Assembly (NCBI GenBank): GCA_003339415.1
Contig: PDHQ01000038.1
Coordinates: 63,233 to 127,232 of the forward strand
Length of the DNA: 64,000 nucleotides
Direction: 5' to 3'
From: Ophiocordyceps camponoti-saundersi (nom. inval.)
Lineage: Eukaryota; Ascomycota; Sordariomycetes; Hypocreales; Ophiocordycipitaceae
Shown here: one piece after another, positions 1 to 14,674 of the stretch
Layout of the letters: each line of letters starts with the position of its first letter
How positions within the stretch are numbered: the first letter of the stretch is position 1
The notes under the pieces: generated by a model
Seen by the model: only the letters and a program-made list of their open reading frames with translations
Databases searched by the model: none
Told to the model about the DNA's origin: nothing
Position numbers and translations under genes: made by a program

Positions 1-2490
1 ACCTATATGGTCGTCTACCGATATCGTCGGCTGCCTCGTCTACGATATCGAAAACGCTCTCGACTAGGGCAAAGTAGCTACCCTTATTACTATAGATATA
101 TAGGGGGCTTTCGATATAGTCCTCCGCGTCCGCCTCCTCTTATAGATACGCTTGTAAGGCTAGCCCGATAACTTACTCCGCTAGGTAGACTCCTTTATAA
201 CGGGGAGACTTGCTAGCGTACGCCTAAACGAGATAGTTACCCTAATAGACCCGCTTTTCTATAGCCTACTATAAAGCTCTCCTATCTCCCCTATACTATA
301 TATACTCTATACTGCCCCGATCTACTAACTAGATAAGCCGAATAGCTAGTTCGCGTATACGGACGACTATAGTATATTTACGGTCGGCAAGAACCTAGAG
401 GAGACTAGCCGCGAGGCCTAACACTTACTCGATACCGCCGTTTACTAAGGATAGTATAACGGTATTAACTTTAACCCGGCTAAGACGGAAGTTATATACT
501 TTATAAAGAGATAACGACCGATACTACCTAGCTTATATTATAGCGGGCGCTAGATTAACCCTCCGAAGGCTATACGATAGCTAGGCCTCTAGCTTAATAA
601 ACGCCTTAATTAGAAGCACTATATTTAGGAGAGAGCTGCTAAAGCTAGGAAGGTAGCTACGTACGTTAAGGGACTTAGCTAGGTCTAGCGTGGGACCCCC
701 CCTACCGCTACCCGGAAGGCTATTAGGGCTATTATTAAGACTAAAGCGCTTTTCGGGGCGGAGATCTAGTAGCCTAGCACTATAAGGCCCGCTAAGAAGA
801 ATAAGACGAGGGAGGTATCTACGGGCCTCCGCGATTAGATAGCTAAGCTATAGGTAGTGCTTAACCTCGCTATTAGAGGCTACTTGCCGGTTTAGAAGAC
901 GACGAACGTCCCGACCCTCCTCTAAGAGGCTAGTATTCCCCTAGTTAAGGTCGCCCTTAAAGGGATACGGCTTAGGCACGCGATACGCGTCCGGAACCTT
1001 AACCCCTCTTACCCGCTAGCTGCTAGGGCTTATTACGACCGCCGCACGCCCCGAGGGCTGCCGCGCCGGCCTACTACGCTATAGAGAACCCTTTCCCTCT
1101 ACTTAGTTTTCCTCCGACTATATCTAGTAGCCCCCTATTATAGCGGCTCGGATAGAGGCCCCTACCCCCCTAAGGACGTTACCGTCTAAGACTTTCTCGA
1201 CTAGTCTAAATAGCTCCCGGCGATAGACCTTCTAGTCTTTACTAACGGCTTTAGATACGATCCGTCGCCCCCTTAACGGCCCGAGGCGGTCGTAGGCTTT
1301 AGCTTCTTAGTAGAGAGGGATAGCGCTGTTCTCGCTTAAGGCTGCGGATAGCTACTACGTATAGAGGTATACGATACGGAGATATAGGGAGCGTTAGAAG
1401 GCCTTCTAGCGGCCGTTAAGGTCGCTAAGGCCGACGCTACTACCCCACCTCCCTCGTTATATATCTGCCTCGATAACTAAGTAATCGTTACCTAGCTTAA
1501 TAGCATACCCGTAAGCTTTTCCTAGAGAGAGCAAATCTACTTCCTCTAAGCTGCCTCCGCTTACGCCGGCGAGGTCTTTATTAGATAGATTCCCAGTTAT
1601 AAGGATATCCCGGGTAATAAGATAGCTAACCGCCTCGCTAACCGAGGTACGCTATATAGCCCTCTAAGATACGATACCCCCTCCCTAGCTTAGGTTAGCC
1701 GGGACCTTAGATAGCGTAAGGCGGCGGCCTTCGATTACTAATAGCAGAAATACTAACCTAATCGCTATAGGGAATACGGGCTACCTGCTACGATAAAGCC
1801 TATAGCCGAACTTAAAACCTTACCTCGACCCTAGCTATACTATCTGCTCGCCGCCCGCTCCGGCCACGGAGACTTCGCTAAATACTACGAACACTTCCGT
1901 TACGATAACGCCTAGCTCCTCTACTCTTATAGTAAGAGGAAGTCCCCTACCTACCTGCTATTTTATAGGAAAGTTAAACTCCCCCCCTAGTAGGGACGGT
2001 CGTAGCTTAACGCTACGGACGTCCTAGGCTAACGCTAGAAGGTATTCGCTATAAGAGCGGCTAAGTCCCGTTTCTTCGAGGATATCTATCCTAGGTAACC
2101 TTCTTAGCGCCCTGCCCTAGCGGCTAATAAGAGCCTTCTAGCGACCGTTAAGCTACTACGGCCTATAGCCGAGCTCCTACCCCCGCGGTAACGGAGGAGG
2201 AAGCGACGGCGTAACGCTAGCCCGGGCCCTAACTCGTTAAGATCTAGGTACGGCACGAGTACTAATTCCGGCGGCTCCGGATTAAGCTCTAGCGGGTCTT
2301 AGACCTGCTAATCTCTTAACCTCTTACCCGGCCTAGCGCTAGCGGACCCCACGGGCAATAAGCCCTTATACCCCCCTACCCCTAATACGTTTAATATAAT
2401 ATCGGAGGGCTTAAATACCTAGCATAGCTAATAATACCCGCCTACTTATATATATAGTTACGTAACTAGCACGTAAGGCGTTATGCGGCG
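1..2490 (+). mobile_element. RIP-degraded non-LTR (LINE, Tad1-like) retrotransposon, 3' part
   Basis: No open frame survives, but one + strand reading gives a LINE polyprotein tail peppered with stops. The catalytic box of reverse transcriptase reads YTDD (normally YADD) at 356-367. The 'FNPAKTE' block that follows it in fungal LINEs lies at about 464-490. An RNase H domain begins at about 1225 (VFTNG for VFTDG) and runs to about 1500. The C-terminal 'GHGDF' block and the Cys-rich tail are at about 1860-1990, with the cysteines turned to Tyr or Ser. Stops sit where Gln (CAA to TAA) and Trp (TGG to TAG) are expected, and CA/TG dinucleotides are strikingly rare while TA is abundant. That is the signature of repeat-induced point mutation. 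The 5' part lies left of the window. The right edge is taken where the TA-rich composition ends, so it is good to perhaps 50 bp. The Tad1-like family call rests on the domain order and the tail motif. Confidence 0.88.
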
Positions 2491-4855
2491 CCTTATGCCC
2501 CTAGGGAGGCGAAGGTCTCAGGGGCTCCGCCCCTAGGCTCTTCTGTGGCGTAAAATATACACACACACACACATACACGCATAGGGGTAAAGGAGAAGAC
2601 GACACGTAAAAAAAAAAGGGGGGGGGGGGGGAAGAAGAGAGGGGCCAAAGAAAAAAAAAGGGGTGTCAAGGGAGGACGAGGTAAAAAAAAAAAGGGGTGG
2701 TGATGGTGGCGGTGGGGGAGCAGAAAGAAGGGGGGCGGAAGAAAGAGGTCAAGCAAATACCCGATCACAAACCCGCCTTTATCTACATACATACGATTCC
2801 GCCATGTTCATCCAAGGCTGAATCCCCAGAAACAAAAGCTGCTTCACTATCCTGACTCGCGTCCAGGCACCTAAACCACTACGCCTTTGGTGTGTGTTTA
2901 TCCCCCTATTTGCTTCTCTCTTTTTTTTTTCCCCTTTCTCTTTTTCGTGATCGTCCCAGTTTACGTACCATCCCGTGTGCGAATCATTCCGTACAAAACT
3001 GTGGGTAGGGAATCCGTTAGCACTCACTCATGCACGCACATCTGCGAGATGGGCTGAAAGAGAGAAGGGCAAAAGACGGACGGAAACCAAACATCCGTAC
3101 GGATTAGATAGGTACGGATACTACTATACATACATACATACATACACTCACTCACTCACCCAAAGGTCCTTTTCCTCTACTTAAACCATTCACCCAAAGC
3201 TTACCTACCCAGTATCCGCCCTGGTAGGCAGATAGGTAGGTAGTTGATAGTAGTAGAGACGAAAGACGGACAACCACGTTCATGACACACATCCTTCTTC
3301 CCACCACTTACTCAACTCCTCCCCTCCCATCAGCCTCGCCTCTTCAACCGTCCCCCCCCCTTGCCAATCCTCTGACTCGCCAAAGCTTTTCCCACTGCAC
3401 TGCCCACCCTCCCCAACTCATTCGTCCTCTCTATCTTGACTCGATTGCCGGCCATCTCGCCCAAGCTTCGTGTAGATTGACACGTACATACCTACATACA
3501 TACATATGTACATACCTACGTACACACACATTCATATACCAGGATTTTATCCGCCCTTTACCTAGCCAGGTAAAAATAATGAGAGGGGGAGGGGCCGGTA
3601 ACTGGCTTCATCATGTCGCGCCTCATGAATTCCCTTCCGCCCAACCGCCAAAGGGTGGCCTACCTACAGATAAACATCTCCCATATCCCATATCCCTACA
3701 TACATACCCAAACATCTGCACTCACACACACACAGAGAAAATACCATGCCATCATATCACGTACATCCTCGTCCAAAGATTTCCCCTCCCCCGTCGATCC
3801 AACCATCATCCTCCACAGACCACCGTCACGCCTCAACCTGCTCACCTCGCAGATCAAGGGCACCAGTCAGTTCACACACGCCTCCCCCCCCTTCTAAGCC
3901 CTCAAGCCCCGGGCCCTGTCATCCATCCTTACCAGTACACATGCATGCCACACCCCCGTTCCCCCCCACCCCTTCGTCACAATCAGCCGCTCACTCCGCT
4001 GCCTTGATTTTCACATTCACCTAAGAGAAGGAAGCAAAAAAAAAAAAAAAGCAACGAAATCGAACACGGTTTCATCTTCATCTTTCTCCTCCCCCCCCTC
4101 TTTCCCTTTCCCGAACCCGACACGAAAAAGCCCTACCACAAAACTTTACTGTAGGGCTTATACAAGATGCCTTGTTGACCATGTCAGAAAAAAAATCTAC
4201 ACAATATTCGTACATACATACATACACACACGCATTTCATCATCTGGGGCAATACGTTATCGACGTATCCGTATCCGTATCTTAACATGGAGTGCTCCCC
4301 ATCATCTTCCCCATTGTATGCTCATATATATACATATATACATATATACATACATGCATACAACATATGCGAGACGAGAATATACATGTCCGTAAATCAA
4401 GCAAAGAAAGAATCATTCGACGAGAACCAACCGCTTAAATCACACAAACATACAAGTCTCGGTCCCATCTCGGTCAACCGCTTCACGCACATCGCACTTC
4501 ATCTTTACGTTCTCTCCCATTAGGTATTCAGGCTAGGGCGTCATCAGTTCCGTCTTTCTCTCCGTGCCGCAGCTGCTCTCAACACCCTCGTCGCCTCTCG
4601 ATACCGAGAGTCCCCGAGACAAATGATGTCCATGCCGTCATGACATCACCTTCCGGCAGCCCGACACCCCGTTCAACTGCCTGTATGCTCTCAAGGAGAC
4701 GCATCAATCGCCTCCCGACCCAAACGCCCGTCCGTAATCTGGTAAGATGCGCCTCGAGAGCGACTGAACAAAAGCCAACATAAGTCACAAGAAGACAATG
4801 GCTGCTGTCGTGCACCTCCCTTGAAAGAGAGTGCCGACATCTCCCGCCCGACGCC
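2491..4855. other. Spacer of simple sequence, no gene seen
   Basis: Between the dead retroelement and the 3' end of the PAK kinase. It holds a CA repeat near 2559-2576, poly-G/A tracts at 2610-2740, CATA-type repeats near 3125-3160 and 3485-3530, C-rich stretches at 3300-4000 and a TATACA run at 4320-4350. The open frames here are proline-, serine- and threonine-rich translations of these repeats. Confidence 0.7.
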
Positions 4856-7714
4856 TCATTTCGTGTGCTTCTTGAACGCCAATAGATCCGCCAGGCTTGC
4901 CAGCGGACAGCCGTGTTTGAGGAAGTCGTGAGCTAAAAGTTCGTCGGCCGAGGCCCGGCTCTTGATGTCGACGCAGAGGCAGACGGAGAGGAAGGCCTTG
5001 AGCTCCTTGCTCAGCTTCTCCGGCTTCTTCAGCCGTGGCGTCCCGTTCGTGGCGATCAGGTACAGTGCCTTGAGGGGCTCCTCGTTCAGGTACGGCGGCT
5101 CCGATTCGATCATCTCGATAGCCATGATGCCCAGCGACCAGATGTCGACCTTCGGTCCGTACTCCTTTTGCTTGACCACTTCCGGCGCCATCCAGTACGG
5201 AGTTCCCACCATCGTCGCCCGCTTGGACTTGGTCTCCGTCAGCTTGGCGCAGAATCCGAAATCGGCTGCGTCACGTTAGCCGCTCATCTCCGAGCAGACT
5301 GGATGGAGGAGGAAAAACGCACTGATCTTGACATTGCCGCGCGCATCCAAGAGAACGTTGTCGCTCTTGATGTCGCGATGGATGATGCTCTGCGAGTGTA
5401 GGTGCTGCAGACCCCGGCACGTCTAGAGGAAAAGAGAACGGTTCGTGTCAGTTCAACTTCGCATCTCCCAGTCAATCTTTCTTTCTTACCTCGTGGCAAA
5501 TGGTCGATATTTGTTCCTCCGAGATGGATGTGTTGTTGTCAATGACGTCTGTCAGGGCGCCGCCCTCCATGTACTCCATGACGACCCAGAGCTCGGCATT
5601 GTTGTTCCGCAAAAAGGCGTCGAGGAAGTTGACAATGTTCCGATGTCGGCTGTCCTTCATCACCATAATCTCGTTCACGATCAGCTCTTTTCTCGGCTGG
5701 TGAGCGAGATCCATCTGTTTAATGGCGACCTGCGCCCTGCTTCCTTGTTGACGGAGGACCTCGCGAGCGATGCCCTGCGCCGTATCCTTGATCTTGGCCA
5801 CGTACACGGAGCCGGAGGCACCCTGTCCGATCTTCTTCTGCTTCGAGTATGACATGTTGGGGTCGTCCTTGGAAACGGCCTCCTTGAGCTTGGCCATGAC
5901 CTCGGTTTCAGACATTGTCGACATGCGAACGTCTTGCTTACGCTCCGTAGCCGGCGGCTTCGCCGTCAGGGCCGCCTCGGCCGCCTTCACGCTGTCCGCC
6001 TGCGGCGTCTGGGCCGGCTTAGGCGCCACGTTGAGCGGCTTGACGGGTGCGGGCAGCCGAGAGGCGGCCGGGCTCTGGGACTGGGGCGGCCGTGCCAGGG
6101 GCGTCTGGCTTCCGTTCTGAGGCCGCATCGAGGCGGGGCTGGACGTATTTTCGCCCACGGCCGCCCGAGCTGCCTGGCTGGCCGTTTCCCGCGAATTACT
6201 TGACTGTGCGGACACGGGAGGACGAGCAGTCGAGGCTCCGGCCGTCGTAGGGGCCGAGGGAGCAGGCCTCTGAGCGCGAAGACCGTTGGCCGGGCTTCCG
6301 GCTGGTTTGGACGGAGACGGAGCCGGTCTCGCCGGACTGAACCGGTCGGTGGCAGCCGCGGCCGATGGGGGCCCACCGTAACCACCGACCTCCTGCTGGG
6401 CCAAGGGCACCTTGGTCTTTGGCAATGAGGCATTGTACTCTTCCAGCTCGCGCTTTTGCATCTCATCCGTCTCTCGCTGTCTTTGTGCCTCTAATTGCTT
6501 CCGGCGCTGCTCCTCCCTCAGGGCGTCCTGAGAGACGTAGCTGGAAGACATGGCCGGTGACTGCTGGCGCTGCGGCTGCTGCTGCTCGCCGGGGGGAGCC
6601 GGTCGCCTCTGGGGGGTGCCGGCGGGCTGCTGTGAGGTGTTTGTGTAGCTCAGGTTGCGTGGCCCCGGTGCTGAGGGTGCTGGACGAGGGGCGACTATCG
6701 AGGTGCCGCCATTGGCGTATGGCAGCGGCTTGTTCTGAGACGACGGCGTGGGCGTGGGCGTGAGGGTCGGAAACTGGTTCGGATTCTCGGCTCGCTTAGC
6801 CAGGTCAGTGTAGAAATCGAGAACCTCGAAGACAGCTTGCGGATTGCGCTCGTAGTCTTCTTTCGTGATGGCCGACGAGTTGAGCAGCTTGGACCACTCG
6901 GGCGGAAGTCCTATAAACTCTCCCGTCTGAGGGTCGAAGCCGACGTGAACGGCGTGAGAGAAGTTGGTCGGATTACTGACGCCGCCCATGCCCGGACAGG
7001 CGCCGTAGATGAGGTCAATCCACTCGTACAAGTCATCGTCGCTCTTGACTTTGATCTGGAGCGTCTTGTTCTGTCCATCGTCGTCGCCGGGACTGCTGGA
7101 AATGCCATCCGCCTTTCTCTTGATTTCGAAGATGGTGCCGGCCTGCTCGACCCTGCCGACATTGACCACGTCCCTCAGATAGAGGGTATAGGCAACCTTT
7201 CCCCCTTCAGCCTTGTGAAAGTCGAGCGACTCTTTGCGAAGTATCAGATACTTGGACTTCCAGGGCTGGATGAAGTTCTTGCTCTCCTTGACCGAAGCCC
7301 AGCCTTCCTTCTTGACGGCGACGCCTCCCTTGCCGTCCATATTGTTGGACTGCTGGCGGGCGATGGGAAGAGAGATGGTGGAGCCTGAGTAAGTAGACGT
7401 GGCCGCGCTGCGCATAGGGGACAGGGCCATGTTTGCCATGTTTCCAGGAAGGTTGGCAGTGTTGGGAGTCAAGTTCAAACGAGGCCGGTCGCCAGGGGGA
7501 CGCGGCGCAGGGCCAGGGTTCATGAACTGGCCCGAGGAGTAAACACTGGAACAGCATTAGCCTGAGTGAGAGGCACGTGGTCGCGAATGGGGTTGAAACG
7601 AGGTTCTCGACGACTGCAAGGGAGGGATGGTTTTTCCCATTCGCAGGTGGAGGAGAACGGCAACGAGAGGAACGAGAGACGAGATGGTCGAATGACTTGC
7701 CTGTTCTGCGCCAT
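4856..7714 (-). CDS. CLA4: PAK-family Ser/Thr kinase (Cla4-like)
   Basis: Cdc42/Rac-activated kinase controlling polarity, septins and cytokinesis; cytoplasmic and at growth sites. Deduced exons: 7714-7701, 7545-5490, 5422-5323 and 5265-4856, giving 859 aa. A PH domain lies at about residues 85-188, the Cdc42-binding CRIB motif at about 195-250 (ISxP-like '[16 protein letters not shown]'), then a long Pro/Ser/Gln linker. The kinase domain is C-terminal (about 574-845) with glycine loop GQGASG, catalytic HRDIK, DFG and activation segment [13 protein letters not shown] plus CRIB plus kinase is the Cla4 rather than the Ste20 arrangement. The first intron (7700-7546) starts with GCAAGT, a GC-AG intron; using it joins MAQNS to [11 protein letters not shown] in frame. 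If it is ignored, the first ATG is at 7523 and 12 residues are lost. The other introns are 67 and 57 bp. Confidence 0.95.
7546..7700 (-). other. GC-AG intron in the 5' end of CLA4
   Basis: On the minus strand the donor reads AG|GCAAGT and the acceptor TTCCAG|TG. It is 155 bp, longer than the other introns of the gene. Splicing joins a 14-nt coding first exon to the long second exon in phase 2. Confidence 0.7.
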
Positions 7715-10481
<2,767 letters not shown>

Positions 10482-12686
10482 TCAGCGGGTAGCCACCTCG
10501 ACTTCTTGGCCCTCAAACTTGGGCAGCTCCGCACTGATGGTGGCCCAGTCTTTGGTACCATCCACAAGTGACTGAATCGCCGCCAGAATTTCCTTCTCAG
10601 CCGCGCGAACCTGCGTCGTCGAGTCCCGGTCTCGCAACGTCAGCGTACCATCCTGCAGCGTCTGAAAGTCCACCGTGACCCCCAGTGGGGTGCCCAGCTC
10701 GTCGTTACGGCTGTACCGCTTCCCGATGCTCGCCGATGAGTCGTCCACGCGGCTGGATACGCCGAGCCTGCGCAGCTTCTGCGAGAGCTCCTTCACGGCC
10801 GGCTTGAACTGCGCGTTGGACGACAGGGGCACCAAGAGCACCTTGGTCGGGGCCACGATGGGCGGGAATGATAGAACCTATGGGACGGGGACCTGTCAGC
10901 CTATAAAGTGTTTTTGACGCGCTCAGGCAATGTGGCGACTTACACCGCGAGCCTCGTCGCCGCCGTCGCTGGCACGCGTCCAGAAGTTGTGCTCAATCAA
11001 CGCGTAGAGGATCCGGCCGATGCCAAAGGACGGCTCGATGACGTTTGGTGTGTACTCTCTCGTGTTCTCAACTCTCTTGCGGAACTCGATCTTGACCAGG
11101 TCGCTCTTGAGGTCGACCTTCCCATCGGCCACGCCGGGCACCTCCAGCGTCACCTTGCCAGCGTCTGCCAGTTGACTCGCCATCTTTTCTCGCTGCTCTT
11201 GCGTGGTGGCGAGCAGGGCATCTTCGACGGCCTTGGCGTCCTTCTTGAATTGCGGCCCAAACTTCTTCTTCTCAATGTCCACCTGCCAATCTTCGATGGT
11301 CAGGGGCTCGTCGAGCCGTTCGCGGACAACGAGGGGCGCCCCCGTCTTTTTCGCATGGACGCTGAGGTCGTACGCGCTGCGGTCTGCGCAACCGACACAC
11401 TCGACCCAGCCCGAGGTGGTGAACAGCTCGGCATCCCAGCAGTCGCAGGCGTAGTGAGCCATTTCGTTTTGCATGTGTTGGCGGAAGCGCATCTTGGACA
11501 GATCGACGCCGATCTTCTGCAGGAACAGATGGATCCGTGCCAAGAAGTAGCCGAGCGTCTCATTGTCGACGAGGCGCTCCTTGACGGCCTGACCCACGGT
11601 CATCTTCCTCGTCTCCGTCTTGCCAGAGAGTTGGGTATCACGGTCGAGTAGGACGAGTTCGACGTGCTCAACCTCGTGAAAGCGGCTGTGCTTCTTGCCG
11701 CCCTGTGGGTCGACGAAGTGCTCGATCTCAGCCATGAGAAATTCCCTCACGCGCAAGAGTCCGGCGCGAGGGGAAATTTCGTTTCGATACGACTTGCCGA
11801 TGGAGGCTGATGCAAAGGGCATCTGGCTTTGGTTGAAGGCGAGAAGCTTGGCAAAGTTGAGGAACTGACCCTGGGCAGTCTCCGGACGAAGGTAGCCCCG
11901 CAGGTTGCTGCTGGGACCGATGGAGGTCTGGAACATGAGGTTAAACTGTACGGGCTCCGACGGTATCTCACCCGTATCAGGGTTCTTCAATTGATATTTC
12001 TTGATGAGCTCTCCGAGCTGAGGGCCGTCATAGTTATCGATCCTGGCCAGGACCTCCTCGTACTCGGTGACGACGGCGTCGTCGAGCGCGATAGCCTCTG
12101 ACTTGGCCTTTTTCTTCTTCTTCTTGGCATCATCCTTATCCTCAACTTTTTGGCCGCGAGCCTCCTTGTTACCATTGAGACGGGCCTCGAGAACAGCCTC
12201 GACAAAATGGTCAGCTCGCAGGATGTCACCATTCTTGGGGTCCTTGCACATCCAGTCGGCGAACTTGTCGACATGACCGCTCGTCTTGAGCACCTCGTGA
12301 GGCGTCAGAACGGTGCAATCAACTTCGAGCATATCCTCCTCGAGAACAAAGTGCTTGCGCCACAGGTCGACGATGTTGGTCTGGAGAGCACAGCCCGGCG
12401 GACCATAGTCGTAGAGGCCGCCGACGCCATTGTAGATCTCGAACGACGGCGTGTAGAACATGCGCCGCCGCAGCAATGCGTCCAGCAACGGCTTCTCCAA
12501 CGGCTGGCCCTTGAGTGTGGTGGCGGTCGAGGCCATGGCGTCGTTCGTCGTCCGCTTGCGCGAGCCCACGACTTGGTAGGCTTCGACTTTTCGGGATGCG
12601 GCGAATGCGCGGCGGCAGGCGGCGCGATACTTGCTGTCTTTGAAGCGTAGGACCGGAGCAAAGTTCGGCAGACGAATTGGCCTCAT
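10482..12686 (-). CDS. GRS1: Glycyl-tRNA synthetase, probably cytosolic and mitochondrial
   Basis: Class II synthetase charging tRNA-Gly. Exons 12686-10944 and 10877-10482 (intron 66 bp, GTAAGT...TAG) give 712 aa. The catalytic core starts at about residue 60 with the family signature FYTPSFEIYNGVGGLYDYGP. Motif 2 is seen as RNEISPRAGLLRVREF and motif 3 as EPSFGIGRILYAL. The anticodon-binding domain is encoded mostly by exon 2 (APTKVLLVPLS... GKRYSRNDELGTP). A Lys-rich insert (KKKKKKAKSE) sits in the core, as in other eukaryotic GlyRS. The first 50 residues are basic with no acidic cluster, like a mitochondrial presequence. A second in-frame ATG at 12536 (MASTATT) is where cytosolic GlyRS would start. 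A TTG lies directly before the first ATG, but the ATG is taken as the start. Confidence 0.96.
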
Positions 12687-13104
12687 CAACCGGAGACAGG
12701 CAGATGGAGGTTGATAATAAAGAGGAGGGACACCACGGGGGGTGAGTCAGAAGATTTCGCCAGTAAGATGCCTACGAAGCTATTGGTGGTTGGTGGGGAA
12801 GAGGTCGGACGATCGTCACGTATTTACGTATTTCCGCCCCTTCCCCATGAAACTCCTCCCCCCCCCCCAGCCCCCGTGAGAGAACAGGAGAAGAACAAGG
12901 AGAAGCATGCAGATCCCTTTCTTCAGCTCAAGTTTCAGTGCTTTTTCTGACTGGCCACTTCACTGCTTATGCTGAGAGGTTCAGTCAAGGCAGCCTCGTT
13001 CACATACGAGACTAGCCATGGCTCGATATGAATCTATCTCGTGCTGACTCGAGGTTGGGCACATTCAGTCACGACGAGGTTGAACAATCATTTCGTCTTT
13101 TCTT
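12687..13104. other. Spacer between GRS1 start and PRO1 stop
   Basis: 418 bp holding the GRS1 promoter and the PRO1 3' region. Apart from a short C run near 12859 I see nothing distinctive. Confidence 0.6.
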
Positions 13105-14674
13105 TCAAACTGGTGTAGCTGGTGTCGGCGTTACCGGCCGACTTTGTTTCCTGAAGAAGCCGATATGTGACCGATGAGCGACATACTCGCTGTCGGCATA
13201 TCCTAGGATACCTACAATCTCGACGCTATGATGGCCCATGATCCTTTTGATCTCAGACGCCGAGTAGTTGACAACCGCCCTCCCCACCTCCTGCGGGGTG
13301 CCTTCCGGACGCCTCCCGTCCTGACCCGAGGGTGAGCCCCCCTCGACCACCGCCAGCCGTACAACGTCTTGTTGTCCAAACTGGCCTTGGACGTCAACGA
13401 TACCCACGGGCAGTAGACCGGCTTTGTTGAGAAGGGCCCGGTAACAGCCAACATCGATGTATAGAGTGCCGCGGGGGCTGGGTGTGTGGAGAAGCCAAAA
13501 GTAGCGATCTTGAATTGGGTCGTTGGAAGGGAGGAAACGGGTGTGTAATGGAGGAGGAGCGTCTTCGGTCGTCGAGGCGTCGGTCACGTTTAGACATGTT
13601 GTTTTGCTCAATAAGGAATTCGGCTTCTGATCGTCCGACTCGGACGAAGGACTGTTCGTTGTCGAGGCGCGTATCAGATGACGGACGATACCGAGTATGT
13701 TGCCGGGGTTAGATGACCGAGTGATGATCGTCGTGACGCCCGCCAAGGTGCCGAGTCGTGCCGCCACAATCTTGGTGCTCATGCCTCCGGTGCCAAGAGA
13801 GGATCCAGCGGTTGATACTGCGATCGCGTCAGCGCTTGACGTTATAGCCGTGGTCGGAACACCAACCGTCAGCCTCGAGGGTGGAGATGTCGTCGACAAT
13901 CTCTATCGGTCGAGCGTCGGGATGAGTCCGAGGGTTTTTGTCATATAGACAGTCGACATCGGTCATGAGGAACAGTATGTCGGCATGGACCATGGCTGCC
14001 GTGATGGCCGAGAGGGTATCGTTGTCTCCAAACTTGATTTCGGACACGGCGAGCGTGTCATTTTCGTTGACAATAGGGATGACGCCCATTTCCATGAGCT
14101 GATTGAAGGTGTTTTGGGCGTTGATATATCGTGTCCGCTGCCAATTACTTGTCAATCAGCCGTTCCCCTGGCAAGGGCAGGGGACCACTTACATCGGCAA
14201 TATCGTTGCGCGTCATAAGAATCTGCGCTATGGGCTGGGACAGGTGGGCGAAAAGGCTGTCCCAAAGGCTTACAAGACGACACTGGCCGATGGCTGCGAG
14301 TGCCTAAAGGCAGGTTAGACGCAGCACCGGGTACGGAGAAGCCTGTAAAGGTTGTTTACCTGCAGCTGGGCAAGATGCTTGGGTCGCTTGTCAATGTCCA
14401 TGCGGCGGAGACCGACTCCAATGGCTCCCGACGAAACGATGACGACCCTATGGCCATTCTTCCGGAGCTTGACCGCCGTGTCGACGATCAAAGTCAGGAT
14501 GGGCAGCAGGGGCTCGTGTGTCTTCTCGTCGACGATGGAGCTCGTCCCTTTTCCCCCCCGGTTGTTAGAGAGCGAGCCAACTGATGGGTGATCTGGGTCA
14601 AGCATCTCACCTAATTTAATGACGATGGTCAACTGTCCCGGCCGCTTGGCCGCTCCGGCTGCTTTGACGGCCAT
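13105..14674 (-). CDS. PRO1: Glutamate 5-kinase (proline biosynthesis, first step)
   Basis: Phosphorylates glutamate to gamma-glutamyl phosphate in the cytosol. Five exons: 14674-14611, 14547-14360, 14303-14193, 14137-13867 and 13817-13105, giving 448 aa. The amino-acid-kinase domain starts TIVIKLGTSS and carries [10 protein letters not shown], then [12 protein letters not shown] and [10 protein letters not shown], typical of the glutamate and ATP sites, and TGGMSTK in exon 5. A C-terminal PUA domain follows ([12 protein letters not shown]... [11 protein letters not shown]). Introns are 49-63 bp. Intron 1 (63 bp) has no stop in frame, so unspliced RNA would insert 21 residues after KLG, in the substrate loop. 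A Ser-rich insertion lies at about residues 275-310 between the kinase and PUA parts. Confidence 0.95.

Noticed and set aside
3282..4007. 241-codon open frame
   Set aside because: Pro/His/Thr-rich translation of C-rich and CATA repeats; no domain, no start context.
11300..12661. Frames antisense or shifted within GRS1
   Set aside because: Shadows of a clearly coding exon with strong domain matches in the true frame.
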